Shown piece after piece: positions 12,401 through 23,961 of a stretch of 64,000 nt of DNA (the first letter of the stretch is position 1; each line of letters opens with the position of its first letter). A program made the translations under genes and the position numbers. Source of the DNA: Magnolia sinica (taxonomy: Eukaryota > Streptophyta > Magnoliopsida > Magnoliales > Magnoliaceae); assembly GCF_029962835.1 (NCBI RefSeq), contig NC_080583.1:50881658-50945657 (forward strand), written 5' to 3'. The notes beneath the pieces were generated by a model that saw only the letters and a program-made list of their open reading frames with translations, did not search any database and was not told the DNA's origin.

Positions 12401-13217
12401 TTTGGCTAAAGAGGAACAAGGCGAAGTTCAACGGCACCGTCTTCTCTTCTAGTTTGGTTATCTAGGGTCCGCCGCTGGATTGAGATGATCGGCCCATCAC
12501 TTCCCCTCCATTGGTCCCTCAATCGGTTATCTTCTTCGCTCCTCGCGTAGCTGCGTATTATCACTCCTTCTTCCAAGCTTCCCTCCCCTCGAGTGGTTAA
12601 ATGGCTGAGGCCCAGAAGCGGCTAGATCAGTTCAACGTCGATGGGTCGGTGCTAGGTAACCCAGGGCCATCGGGCGGAGGTGGTCTAGGTAGAGATTAGG
12701 AAGGCAAATTTATTTTTGCCTTCTCATCAGGTTATGGTAATGGCTCAAGCTCTCGGGCCGAGCTACAGGCCATTTGGGAAGGTCTGACGAGATGTGTTGA
12801 GCTGGGTTTTTCTAGGATCGAGGTGGAGAGTGACTCCAAATCAACTATTCAGATCCTGTCAGCTAACTCTAGTCCTGCGTGGTCCTTGTGGTATTGGTGC
12901 ACGAGGGTCAGAGATTTATGTGGCTTCTTACACATTTCCTTTTTGCATACTCCTAGGGAGGCGAATGCAGTAGCCGACCACCTGGCTAGGAGAGGTAGTG
13001 CCTCTAAAGCCAACTCCACATTTTCAGCCGAGACCGATCTTCCGGATATTGTTATAGGCCTTCTCTTTTTTTATAGAGTAGGCTTAGGATACTTGAGAGG
13101 AATTTAGCTCATGCGCCCTATATGATAGATGAGGCATCATCCTTTTTGTGATGACCGCCCAAAGGCCATGTAAATTCCTCTTTTGTGAAATACAATCATC
13201 CTTTTGAAAAAAACAAA
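9465..13217 (+). mobile_element. 5'-truncated L1-type LINE with 3' RNase H domain
   Basis: It is bounded by 17-18 bp target duplications (9447-9464 and 13217-13234). The 5' end falls inside the endonuclease domain, since only the SDHVPLLISF end motif at 9596-9625 is left. The 3' end is a short A-rich tail (GAAAAAAACAAA near 13206). Length (3.75 kb), variable-length duplication, 5' truncation and A-tail all fit target-primed reverse transcription. It landed 13 bp past the right end of the solo LTR. Confidence 0.85.
9540..13107 (+). pseudogene. LINE ORF2 remnant: endonuclease end, reverse transcriptase, zf-RVT, RNase H
   Basis: The domains appear in order. The endonuclease end SDHVPLLISF is at 9596. 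The linker CNWLKEGDRNTSFFHNM is near 9980. Reverse transcriptase includes MKLDMEKAYDRLDWVFLK (from 10677) and GLRQGDPISSSLFILASE (near 10854), and its catalytic box reads FAND instead of FADD at 11000-11011. A zf-RVT-like region lies at about 12040-12270 (WVWHPHIPPKISLFCWK). A plant-type RNase H domain lies at about 12630-13020 (FNVDGSV, ESDSKSTIQILSANSS, NAVADHLARRG). In-frame stops (for example in GLGRD*EGKF near 12697) and frameshifts near 10450 and 11240 disable it. It would have been the reverse transcriptase that copied its own RNA. Confidence 0.85.
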
Positions 13218-13234
13218 ATGTGCATCCTAGATAT

Positions 13235-14035
13235 CACAGGAAATCACTTATCAATATTAAGCTCATTAAAGAGAGCGCGGCAAAGAGAGGAGATTGGATT
13301 GTTCTTGTTCGGTTCGGATGACACACGTGGGGCCTACGCAAGGGGCAACATGAGGCTGCCCCCTCCCCTGTCTAATTAAGTGTTTGTGTTTACTTTATGA
13401 TTTCTCTCTCCCCTTTGTAAATCTTTTTAAATTGTTATTAATTACTTTTTTTAGGGATATTTATATAAAAAATCCTTCAAATATATAATATTATAAGAAG
13501 ATGCTTTGACATTGAATATTTACCAAAACACTCCTCTCACTGTATGGACACAGTGAAAAGTCTACTTTGCCTTGACGGGAGAATCATGCAACTGAAACCC
13601 ACGCCTCCACTCAAAGGAAGAAATCGAGAGCCATGTGGGCCCATCAATGTGTTTATGAATTTCTCTATGACCACTAGTTGCATAACCTAGTTCCACGCGT
13701 AATACTAGTGGACCACATGATTAGAAAAAGTGTATAAGGCGACGCCTACCCTCCGAACTATTTCCCTTGGTGCAGCCTACCTGAATCACGAATTGTATTT
13801 TTGGACTAAATGTCTAAATTTTTGTATTCAAAGATAGGCTTGAATGAATTTTACATAATTATCACGGTGGGTTTGTAAAAAATCAACAATGGACGTCTCT
13901 CTCTTAGCAATTTCCTTTGGTATGACACATAAATCACAAATCAACCTGATTATGGTCACAGTAGATTTCACATTTGCTCTCAGACTCTGATTGCCAAGCC
14001 AAGTATACAATAGTATGGTGCTGGAGAGATTTGTT
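13235..14035. other. Non-coding stretch, no gene seen
   Basis: This is AT-rich sequence with no recognised domain or RNA gene. It lies between the LINE duplication and the next foldback repeat. Confidence 0.4.
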
Positions 14036-14449
14036 GGCCCCACCATGATGTGTGTTTTACCCAAGTTGTCCACCATTTTGCCATATTATTTTAGGTCATG
14101 ATCCAAACAAATAGGCAAATTCAAATCTCAGGTGGACCACATCACAAGCAACGGTGGTGATTGAACACCCACCATTAAAAACTTCCTAGGGCCCACTGTA
14201 ATATTTATTTTCCATCAAACCCATTAATTAGATCACACATACTTAAGTGATAGGAAAACACAAAAATCAGCTTGATCCAAAACTTTTGTAGCCCCCAAGA
14301 CATTTTTAATGATGGGTGTCCAATCACTATTGTTTCCTATGGTGTGGTCTACTTGATATTCTGATCTACCTCATTAGGCCCATGTTCTAAAATAATATGG
14401 AAAATTGGATGGATGGTTTGGATAAAACACATACATTATGGTGGGGCCC
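14036..14449. repeat. Foldback element, family FB, copy 2
   Basis: The left arm GGCCCCACCATGATGTGTGT is complemented by ACATACATTATGGTGGGGCC at the right end. The core words AACACCCACCATTAAAAACT and CACAAAAATCAGCTTGATCC match the other copies. Confidence 0.75.
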
Positions 14450-14638
14450 AAAACTTTTCCAACACCACTGTGCTAACAAGTGTTGTGTAATACGCTATGA
14501 AATTTGAGTCCGATGTCCCCGCCGATTTTTGACAAGGCCCACCTTAATATGTACATGAAATCCATTCAGACCGTTTAGATGTGTAATCCAAAGTTAGGCC
14601 TGTAGCCAAAAAAATCTTGCTAACTGTTGTTGTTGTTT

Positions 14639-16162
14639 TCTGCACTAGGTGCGCAGGCGTGCCATAATTGAAATTGTGGCTTCAATTCAAACCAAACAAC
14701 AATGACCCCAAGTGTCAAGACAAGCAGACATGTAGTGTATAACTGAGATCTAAAGAGATCGACCACTCGCTTAGTGTGTAAAATCGGATCAGGTGATATT
14801 CAAAGGGTGGGGTTCGTCCTCTGATGATGGGTTAATCATTTTCCTTCTGTACGAAAGGACTTTTCAATATAGACAAATGGAATGGGAAAGAGATTCTTAC
14901 AGTCGGTCATGAAGAACAACTACGAAATACTCTTTCGATGGATGAACTAAGTCCAGCGTGCTAGCATAAACTCAAATCACAACTAAAGATTATCAACTAC
15001 TTGGTTACTGCTACAGATTATACTACGGAATGTAAAATAGCGGGCTTGGAAAGTAAAGATTACACTATTAAAATGTAACTCGCTCAATAAGGTAAGTAAA
15101 ATATTAGACTATGAAATGTAAATCGACAGGATAATTGAAAGATAAGTTTGGATTGTTTAGGTTGGTATGAGACAATTTTCTTCCCACGTTCTGACGGTTG
15201 GTATAACCATTCTCCATTACTTGGCTTCTAGATGCCTTCCCTCTTGCCACTTGTCATGTAATCGTTTAGTACTACTACTTTCTGGAAACTTCCTTTCCAC
15301 CTGTCCCAGTAACAACTCCAGGCCTACTTGTTAACTCGATTATATTCCGCTTGGCCGCTCAATCGAGCTCCTTGATGGACATCGGCCGCTTGATCAGCCT
15401 CCAAGATGGACACTTGGCCGCTTAATCGGCCTCCAGGATGGAAATCGGCCGTTTGATTGGCCTTTAGGATGGACACCAGCCTTTATTGGCCTCTCCACTT
15501 AAATTTCTAAAAGATGTTAATTCTAATAAATTCGAAATTGATTAAGTGATGAATAAATCCGAGTTCACCTCCCTTTAAATAGGTCCACCAAGCAATTGGA
15601 AATAAATTAGAAGCACACTACAACTCAAACTCTTAGAATCCTCGATTTACTATAAATAGTAAACTTACTATTTTTAGACGGTCGTGATGTCTACTAGTGC
15701 GCAAGGTTTTCGGCAAAATAGTAAGTGTCCTATTTGGCTTCACCAAACCGTTCTCCTAATTATTCTAAGCTCTTTTCACGTTGGGCGCAACTCAAAGCCA
15801 GATGAAGAGTTATAATCAAACTAAAACTTACTATTTATAGTAAACGGAACTAACAGCGAAACGACCATCTTCTAGATGCCTTCCCTCTTGCCACTTGTCA
15901 TGTAATCGTTTAGTACTACTACTTTCTGGAAACTTCCTTTCCACCTGTCCCAGTAACAACTCCAGGCCTACTTGTTAACTCGATTATATTCCGCTTGGCC
16001 GCTCAATCGAGCTCCTTGATGGACATCGGCTGCTTGATCAGCCTCCAAGATGGACACTTGGCCGCTTAATCGGCCTCCAGGATGGAAATCGGCCGTTTGA
16101 TTGGCCTTTAGGATGGACACCAGCCTTTATTGGCCTCTCCACTTAAATTTCTAAAAGATGTT
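14639..16162 (-). mobile_element. 1.1-kb LTR family, copy A, rearranged by internal duplication
   Basis: It starts TGTTGTTGTTTTCTGCACTA, the same edge as copies B (16238) and C (32042). It runs through the shared words AAAATCGGATCAGGTGATAT and GGTTCGTCCTCTGATGATGG. It does not reach the family's right end. Instead a 294-bp block (15225-15518) is repeated at 15869-16162 with only scattered differences. The 350 bp between the two blocks carry paired TTACTAT/ATAGTAA words. Read on the - strand the LTR would begin TGTTGTAT and end AACAACA. Confidence 0.6.
15225..15518. repeat. 294-bp direct repeat, first copy (second at 15869-16162)
   Basis: The block starting CTTCTAGATGCCTTCCCTCT and ending TTTCTAAAAGATGTT recurs exactly 644 bp later. 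A noticed difference is CCGC/CTGC at the paired sites near 15386 and 16030. It includes four to five roughly 31-bp subrepeats of the type GATGGACATCGGCCGCTTGA. Confidence 0.9.
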
Positions 16163-16237
16163 CTTTAGTTGTTATTCGTGATCGACTGTAAGGGTCTCTT
16201 TTCAACTAAATTCTGATATGTTCTTTAAAAAATTGTT

Positions 16238-17346
16238 TGTTGTTGTTTTCTGCATTGGGTGCGCGGGCGTGCCAGAATTGAATTTGCGGCTTCAATTCGA
16301 ACCAAACGATAATGAACCCAAGCGCCAAGATAGGCAGACACGTAGTGTATAATCGAGATGAAAGGATTAACCACCTATTCAGCCACTTGCTTAGTATGTA
16401 AAATCGGATCGGGCGATATTTAGAGGGTGGGGTTTGTCCTCTAATGATGGGTTACTCATTTGCCTTCCGTATGAAAGGACTTTTCAATACAGGTTAAAAT
16501 TAAGTAAAAAAGAGATCCTTACAATTGATCACGAAAAGCAACTGAATAACACCTTTTCGACGAATGAACTGAGTCTAACGTGCTAGCGTAAACTCGAATT
16601 ATAGCTAAAGATTATCAGCTACTTGGTTACTACTACGGATTACACTACGGAATGTAAAACAACAAGCTTGGAAAGTAAAGATTACACTATGAAATGTAAC
16701 TTGCTCAACAAGGTAAGTAAAAAATTACACTATGGAATGTAAATCAATAGAATAATTGAAAGATAGATTTGGTTTGAGACAATTTTCATTGTTATATTCC
16801 TCCTTTATTTATAGCTTTGATCCAGCCATTCTGAATTCTTCCCACGTTCTGACGGTTGCTATAACTGTTCTCCATTACTTGGCTTCTGGATGTTTCCCCT
16901 CTTTCCACCTGTCATGTAATCGTTTAGCACTATTACCTTCTGGAGACTTCCTTGCCACCTGTCCCAATAAGCGCTACAGGTCTACTTGCTGACTCGATCG
17001 CATTCCGCTTGGTCTAGCTCCTCGATGGACATCGGCCACTTGATCGGCCTCCAGGATGGATATCGGCCGCTTGATCGATCTTCAAGATGGACATCAGGCG
17101 ATTTATCAGCCTCTAAGATGGACATCGGATGCTTTGGTTGGCTTTTAAGATGGCACTCGGCCGCTTGGACAATTGCTTGGTTTGCCTTTGAATTCATCCC
17201 AACTGCTACATGTCCTATCATCCTGTCAGCTGTGATTTCATAAAATGTATCCTTGGAGATCTTTATCCTGCAATATTTATCCATTGTTATAACACATGTC
17301 CCTTATAATTGAGTTTCCCAAGAACAGTCAAGAATACAATACAACA
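16238..17346 (-). mobile_element. 1.1-kb LTR family, copy B (3' LTR of a - strand element)
   Basis: Its + strand edges are TGTTGTTGTTTTCTGC and ...ATACAACA. A purine-rich tract on the - strand (ATGGGGGGGCAA, + 17347-17358) directly abuts the right edge. That is where a polypurine tract should sit if the element reads on the - strand. A block of roughly 31-bp subrepeats (GATGGACATCGGCC type) lies at about 17022-17165. No coding region remains. Confidence 0.6.
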
Positions 17347-17910
17347 TTGCCCCCCCATGTTGCTTTGCCTTTGCTAAAAGGTTAATCCGATGTTAATTCA
17401 TTGTTTGGTGCAATAACTGTGATTGTTCGGCCATGTAAAAACATCAATTTCAGCCATCTTGGTCAAACTTGACCATCTTATTTGAAAAATATCAAAGTCG
17501 GCCAACTTAGCCGAACTAGACCATCTCGATCGAAAAATGGTAAAATCGGACATCCTGGTCGAACTCGACCGTCCTGATCAGAAAACGTCAAAGTTGGATG
17601 ACTTGGGCGAACTCGACCATCTTTATTGAAAACAGCAAATTCTGCCGTCTTGGTCGAACTCGGCCATCGTGATTAAAAATGGTAAATTCGACTGTCTTGG
17701 TCGAACTCTGCAATCATGATTTTAAAAAAAACTGTAAATTCAATCATCCTGGTCGAACTCAGCCGTCCTTATAAAAAAAATGGCAAAATCAGTCGTGGCA
17801 ATGGAGACTAACGGTCAATCCATTCTGATTAAGGCTTATGGTTGACCGAGGTAGTAATACGGCCGCAAACTTAGCCTATTACTCCTAAACCATTTGAATC
17901 ATTTAGTCAC
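17347..17910 (-). mobile_element. 3' untranslated remnant of the copy-B retrotransposon
   Basis: It contains the polypurine tract at 17347-17358 and a tandem array at 17454-17790. No coding region is recognisable. Tandem repeats between pol and the 3' LTR are known in Tat/Ogre-type gypsy elements, so that lineage is suggested. Confidence 0.45.
17454..17790. repeat. Tandem array, seven units of about 48 bp
   Basis: Each unit has the pattern CCATCTTGGTCGAACTCGAC, then CATCNTGAT, AAAAATGGTAAA and TCGG. Units start near 17454, 17502, 17550, 17598, 17645, 17691 and 17742. They have diverged considerably. Confidence 0.85.
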
Positions 17911-18130
17911 TGTAAGTGCTTATACTTAAAGCACAATTTAGTTTGTCAAATTTTGTAGTCCGGTTTCAATCGCAATCTTAACTGAAGACAAGCTATCAAC
18001 TCAATCAAGCATTTGGAAAGAAGGCTCAACACTCAAAGCAAGACCTTTCATGATTCGATGATCAGAATACTTCGTATAAGTCAACCTACAGGTAGTATAA
18101 ACTTAGTTTGACCATATGTTAAGTGTATTT
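17911..18130 (+). mobile_element. Probable left part of the Ty1/copia 5' LTR
   Basis: The sequence from about TGTAAGTGCTTATACTTAAA to the TATTT at 18126-18130 would rejoin CACTCATGCATATTTAG at 20244 once the 2.1-kb LTR is removed. That would give a copia LTR of about 1.46 kb ending at 21488. The start at 17911 is a guess based on a TG and on spacing. Confidence 0.4.
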
Positions 18131-20238
18131 TGTTCACTCCCCAAGTATAGGGTTGTGATGTAGTAATAAACTCGGTGAGACCGAGGTCGAATCCACGAGA
18201 ACTGAAACCTGTACGTAATCTGAAACTAACTATAACTAGAACTAGACTAAGACGAAATCTAAATCAAGTGAATATGAGGGAATAATGGTAAAGTATTACT
18301 CTAAAACTTGTGAAAATAAAGGTGGGAACTAGGGTGCTAAGGATCCACTTGTAACAATTGGGAAGCTACCTTGTATTGATTCAGGGATACAACTGGAATC
18401 AGAGTCCTATCCTATCCAGTTGATAAGAAGAGATTTGTTAGATCTCTGAACTTCTCATGGATCTAATCATCAATAGATAAGAGTGGTGAAGATTTGGAAG
18501 TGATTCCGTCACCTAACCATGCCTAAAAGACTAGCAAACAACGACAATTTACCAATCTCACAGCCAATCATGAGAGAATTGTGAAAGTTAGGAAGGATTC
18601 CGTCACCCTACCATGCCCATGGGACGATGGTGAACAACAGGTCTTACTAATTTCACAATCTCAATAATGGGAAAAACATACTTAAAGCTATCACAGATCC
18701 ATTGTAATTTGAGTCACAACAAACCATTAAAAACTAAAAATATACCTTCATAAATAACTAGAATCCATAAGAGTTCAACAAAACATGAATCAAAACCAAG
18801 CAAACGTCCCAATTATGTTACAAGCTTCACCTCTTAGCCCTAGCTAAGAGGTTTAGCCCAACATGATTAGGCTCAACATCTTAAAAGAAATACTAAAAAG
18901 AAACAAAAAAAAACTAAATAAATATTACTCTACTCTTTCTCTGCCTCTGCCCACGTCCCTGGAAAATTGAATGCCTTCTCTTTCTCTCTCGTCACCTTTT
19001 ATTAGTAATAGTAGTCGATGAGAGTGGTTGCTATAACAGAGTCGGAAACCCACTTTATTTACGCAACAGAAATTTCTAAAAACTCTTACGCATTGGTGAT
19101 GATTAGTGGGCCCATAATTTGACTTATCAAAGAAATCCACGCCGTCCATTTGTTTTCTCTCGAAAAACCAGTCAGGCTTGATCAGTTTTAGATCAGATTC
19201 GTGGTGGCCCACGTGATTGATTTTACAGCAAAGACTTTGCCGTTCAATCTTACATTTGAGACTTCATGTACCTACAATGCTTTCATGGGACAAAACGGAC
19301 ACCTAAGTGACGGTCACGCCCCCCCTCTGGACACAATGGACGGTCCCGATCATTGAAATAGATGATGGGTGGGGCCCATTGTCAAAATCCAACTGCAAGC
19401 ATGTCCGTCCCTGGACGTTTTGCGCTAGAAGACAGTTTTTGGAAAGTTTTGTTCAAAAATTAGGTGGGGCCCACTTTTGATGACATTTTCGGAGATCTAC
19501 TCCGCTCATTATTTTCTCAGTAATGTGTAAGCCCATGGGTCAAAGTATGAAGTAAATCCAAACTCTAAGTGGGCCACACCATCCACTTATGATGAGTTAA
19601 TACCGAACATTGAAGCAAACCACTTCTTGCTTACGTGCATGCATATAGAGTTTTGGTTATTTACAAATTTGCCACTTTCCCTTCTATAGATGTATGTGGT
19701 TCATTTCTCCCTACCGCACCGTTCAAAAGAAGTGAAATTTGACGAATATCCACTTTTTTTCATACTCTTTCCATCGGTTCAATTTGGGTCCCGATCTCCC
19801 AAGGATGTCCAAGATGCTTTCTTAATGGTTATTGTCTGATTTTGTCCTTCGGGTTACTTAAACACTGATCCAAGGTCTGAATTTTGACGTGTACGGTTAA
19901 TTTATGGTCCTCAAGCCATATATGAAGTTTCGAGCCCAACGAATGGTGGGAACCCTGTGATCTTGTATTCTGACTGACTTTTCAAGCATCTTTAGTGTGA
20001 CGAACATGATTTTCTTGAATCTCGGCCATGTAAAATCGTCGATCTCGGTCCCCTGGAGTCCGTCCCTTGCCTTGATGATTCCTGAGCATTAAATTCATGC
20101 ATTTAGCACCCTTTTTCAGTCTAGGCTCCTAAATTCATCTTGCAGCACAAACACGATTAAAATATGGCATTGAACAATATTATGTTCGTAAAATCATGCA
20201 ATAACTGGGGTCCAATATGCAATATTTGACCCTCAACA
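18131..20238 (-). mobile_element. Solo LTR, 2,108 bp, with perfect TATTT target duplication
   Basis: It starts TGTTCACTCCCCAAGTAT and ends ATTTGACCCTCAACA. The 5-bp duplication TATTT lies at 18126-18130 and 20239-20243. A second, diverged copy at 21786-23929 has the same edges. The polypurine tract beside the second copy shows that the family reads on the - strand (TGTTGAGGG...GAACA). No internal region remains here, so this is a solo LTR. No coding capacity is seen. Confidence 0.85.
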
Positions 20239-20243
20239 TATTT

Positions 20244-21488
20244 CACTCATGCATATTTAGAATCATATTTTATGTTAAATATACTAAATTAGGTCAGCTC
20301 AAAGTCCGGTTTGGCTAGCCTAACCTGTTGGGCCAACCCTACAACATTCGATCAAAAAGACAGATATGAAAAGATCTTTTTATGATAGGTTCGACCAGCC
20401 CAACTTGGGGTTCGGCCTGCCCATGGTAGTTTCGGTCAAGTTTCTAGCAATGGAACCAAATCAGATCTTGGACCAGTTAGGCTAGCTGAACATGGGCTTA
20501 GCCAGCCGAAGATTTGAAAGATTTTATCCCGCGATTTCTAGATTCTGATTGGAACATAATCTTTGAAGTTCAGCTAGCTAAACTACACAGATCTTTGGCT
20601 ATAAATAGAGGCTTTCTCTTACTCTTTAAACCAAGAAAATTCATAGTCTTATATTGTATTGTAAAGAGAGATCCTTCAAGCTTCCTTAAGCTATTTGTGT
20701 TATAATTCATATTTTATTATTAGCTTATTCTATTCTCCTTCTCAAAGTTAGATTAAATTGTTTTTTATTGAGTAATTCATACTCTGAGAATAGGGAGAAT
20801 CGAATCTGCAACAACAAGGTTTCATTTATTTCATTGAAAATCTGTTAAATCTTTTTATATCTTTTTGGGTTGAACTCATACAAACAACTTCATCAATATC
20901 CCAAGAAGAATATCGCTGCATTCAAGCTACAGCTACGACTTCGACTCGCCAAATCAAAAATAAGTAGTCTTTTAAATTATTTCAATTTGGGTTTTTCTGA
21001 GATAGCCTTAAAATCTCAGCGGGTTTGTTTGTGGTGACCCCATAAAATCACAAAGTGGGTTTGATTGTGATAGCTCATGAAAATCGCAATAACTGTATAT
21101 GGTTGTTAAGGTGACCCTAGAAAACCTTGAAATAGTGAAAGCCAAAATTACGAAGGTAGTGATTTTGAGAGTGGAGTAGGTTACATTGAAGCACTGAACC
21201 ACTATAACTTTTTTGTGCATTGTGGTGATCGAATTTTATTATTTGTGCTGTTGTGCTTTTCTTATTCTTTGCATTAGTTTGAGATTTTGATTTCAAAGAC
21301 GACATGACAAAAGGTTGTCCTACCTAAATCTTTTAGGTGTAAGGTTGTCCTACGAACTATTTGATATCAAGAATTTAATACTCTGCAAAATTGTATTACA
21401 TTGATTTATTATTCTGCATTATATCGAAATATTTGGCATTATCATATCCTCCCCCCCCCCTCAAGGACATTTACAGCTCGTCTTTTCA
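20244..21488 (+). mobile_element. Right part of the Ty1/copia 5' LTR
   Basis: It ends TCTTTTCA at 21488, followed by the 2-nt spacer AG and an intact tRNA-Met primer site. It contains a TATAAATA box at 20600-20607. Its last 402 bp (21087-21488) recur at 31034-31469. Confidence 0.75.
20600..20607 (+). promoter_or_regulatory. TATA box of the copia LTR
   Basis: TATAAATA followed by GAGGCTTTCTC is a standard LTR core promoter arrangement about 890 bp before the LTR end. Confidence 0.65.
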
Positions 21489-21490
21489 AG

Positions 21491-21502
21491 TGGTATCAGA
21501 GC
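21491..21502 (+). promoter_or_regulatory. tRNA-iMet primer-binding site of the copia element
   Basis: TGGTATCAGAGC lies 2 nt after the LTR end. It is the complement of the plant initiator tRNA-Met 3' end, the usual primer for Ty1/copia reverse transcription. Confidence 0.92.
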
Positions 21503-21555
21503 GAAGTTGCTCTTTTTAGGCTTAACTTCCAAGAGTTAGATCCAAAGCTATTGGA

Positions 21556-21785
21556 ATGTCAAATTTCGATAGTCTATCCATTTCTAGGCCACCACCCTTT
21601 GATGGCTCAAACTATTCCTACTGGAAAGCTAAAATGAGGATCTTCTTTAAATCTATTGATGAAGTGTGTAGCAAGCTACCATGACCCAATGTGTCCCTCC
21701 AATGTTGGAAGTAGTGGGTGAAGATGGAAGCAAGTCCATGAAAGTACAAGTTTATAATTTATGGACTCTGGGTTAGAATCATAGT
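21556..21785 (+). pseudogene. Copia gag, N-terminal piece
   Basis: The ATG at 21556 opens MSNFDSLSISRPPPFDGSNY, then SYWKAKMRIFFKSIDE, a standard copia gag start. A stop follows within LP*. The frame is cut at 21785 by the inserted 2.1-kb LTR and resumes at about 23962. Confidence 0.8.
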
Positions 21786-23961
21786 TGTTCACTCCCCAAG
21801 TATAAGGTTGTGATGTAGTAATAAACTCGGTGAGACCGAGGTCGAATCCCAAGGGACTGATACCTGTACGTAATCTGAAACTAAATAGAACTAGAACTAG
21901 AATGAGATGAAATCTAAATCGAATGAATTTGAGAGAATAATGGTGAAATATTAATCTAAAACTTAAGGAATTCAGAAGAAAGAAACTAGGGATTCAGAGG
22001 ATCCACTTGTAGAGATCAGGGAGATCTTTATGCCTGCTTCAAAAATCATGGAACTTAAACTGAACTTACTTGATCTAGTTTTCACGAGATGAAAGATATA
22101 TGAATTAGAATGGATTCCATTACCAAACCATGCCCAGGAGACAAAGCAAACAATAGAATTCAACTAATTATCAACCAATCAACAATGCATGAAGGTTAGG
22201 AAGGGTACCGTTATTCGACCATGCCCATGAGACGATGGTGAACAACAGGGCTTCCTGACGTCATAAACATCAAAAGGGAAAAAGAAAATACTCAAAGCCA
22301 TCACAGATCTATTATAATTTCAGTCACAACAAACCATTAAAACAAACTGAAAGTATTCCTCTTAATTGAACTAAAATCAACATCAATCAGTCTAGCATAA
22401 ATCAAAGGCATAGAGTTAGTCTCATCACGCCACAAGCTTCCCCTCTTAGCCCCAGCTAAGAGGTTTTAGCCTGACATAATCAAACTAAAATCCCTTAACA
22501 TAAAAAGCAATAACATAAAGGAGGAAAGGAAAGACCCTGCCAGACGTAGTCAGCCCACCTTTTCTCTCTCTCCCTCTGCTCACTTCCAGCCCAAGCCGGC
22601 AATCTCTGTCCTTCCTCCCATTCTCCACGTTCCAACACTCCACGTTCAGCCCTCCACCGTTCCCTCCTGCTGCCTCCAACTGCCCGTCCAAAGCTTTCCA
22701 GATTCAATCCCCCCCTTTTTTCGTTCTCTCTCTCTTCTTTCTTATAAGCACAGCACCCCTGGAGTCGGTGGAAATCGGTGGAGTGCATAAGGCGTTACGC
22801 ACTCCCTGTTTTACGCAGCTCAAGACGCAAAACGAGTTGCGTTCAACTCAGATTTTCGGCACTGACATCATCATGAAATATATTTTCTCTTCATGGTGGG
22901 GTTCAACACTCTCTTTACATACGTCTGGATGGTCTGAATCACCAATCTGACGATGATCAGAAACACAAAAAGGCCCACAGCGGCCGGATTTCCTGGCACA
23001 AGGGTGTGAATGCACTCGCGCTGGACTCCTAATGGAATCCATTATCGTTGGTAACGGAAGAATCCATCCATCCATTTGATTCCCAGCGAAAAACAGGTCA
23101 GGAAAGGTGGGTTTTAGATTAGATTCCGTGCGGCCCACTGGATTTCTCATTCCACCGTTCGTCCTGCGTTTGAACGGTTGATATCTGATCTATGCTGCCT
23201 CTTGAAATTTATTCACCTAGGCGATGGTCTTAGCCATCTTCTAAAACAAGAGAACGGTGGACAAGATTCTGGGGAGCGAGTGGGGCCCATGCTGAAAAAT
23301 GGACGGACAACGTCCGTCCGTTATACGGCGCTTAAAATGGAAATATGTCTTTGACCGGACTGACCGTACGGTGCACAACCGGTGCGTGTACACTATGTAC
23401 ACGCACGCATATGTAGGGTCCACTGTGATGTTCGTGAGACATCTCCTCGTCCATTTGTTGTGTCACTCCATTTAAGGTGTTGAGAATAAAATTGAAGCAT
23501 TTTAGATATCAGGCGGGCCCCAAATCACGATTTATGGATTAGATCGTCCATTGGGCCACTTTCAGAGGGATCCAATGGCTCAAATTTGGCGTGTACGCTT
23601 AGTTTTTGGTCCTCCACCATGTATAAAGTTTCGAGATGAACAGATAATGGAAACCTAGTGATCTTGCATTGGCCGACTTTTAGGCCGCTTGAGCTTCAGT
23701 TTTTTCGCGGATCCCTGGCATGTAATTCCGTCGATCTTGGTCCCCTGAGTCCGTCCCTTGCCTTTGGTGTTATCAGAGCATTAAATCTATGCTTTATCAT
23801 CCTTTTTCAGTCTAAGCTCGTAAATACACTCTGTATCACAAACATGATTAAAGCGGGCCATTAAATGGTATCCTGTTCGTAAATCCAAGCAATAACTGGG
23901 GTCTAATATGCAATATTTAACCCTCAACACAACCCCCAACCAGCATTTTGCTAGTCCTGAG
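21786..23961 (-). mobile_element. Second copy of the 2.1-kb LTR, with about 32 bp of internal sequence, inserted in copia gag
   Basis: The LTR spans 21786-23929 (TGTTCACTCC...CCCTCAACA) and is a diverged copy of 18131-20238. Directly right of it, + 23930-23961 is internal sequence that reads on the - strand GCTAGCAAAATGCTGGTTGG-like, ending in a GGTTGGGGGTTG polypurine tract. This makes the LTR the 3' LTR of a - strand Ty3/gypsy-type element. The rest of the element and its 5' LTR have been deleted. The 5 bp on the left (ATAGT) have no partner on the right, as expected. Confidence 0.75.

Noticed and set aside
17454-17790. CRISPR-like array
   Set aside because: The units are contiguous and diverged with no constant repeat and unique spacer pattern, and the context is a plant retrotransposon.
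22485-23150. Open frames on the - strand near 22.5-23.1 kb
   Set aside because: They lie within the 2.1-kb LTR and are not kept open in the sister copy at 18131-20238.
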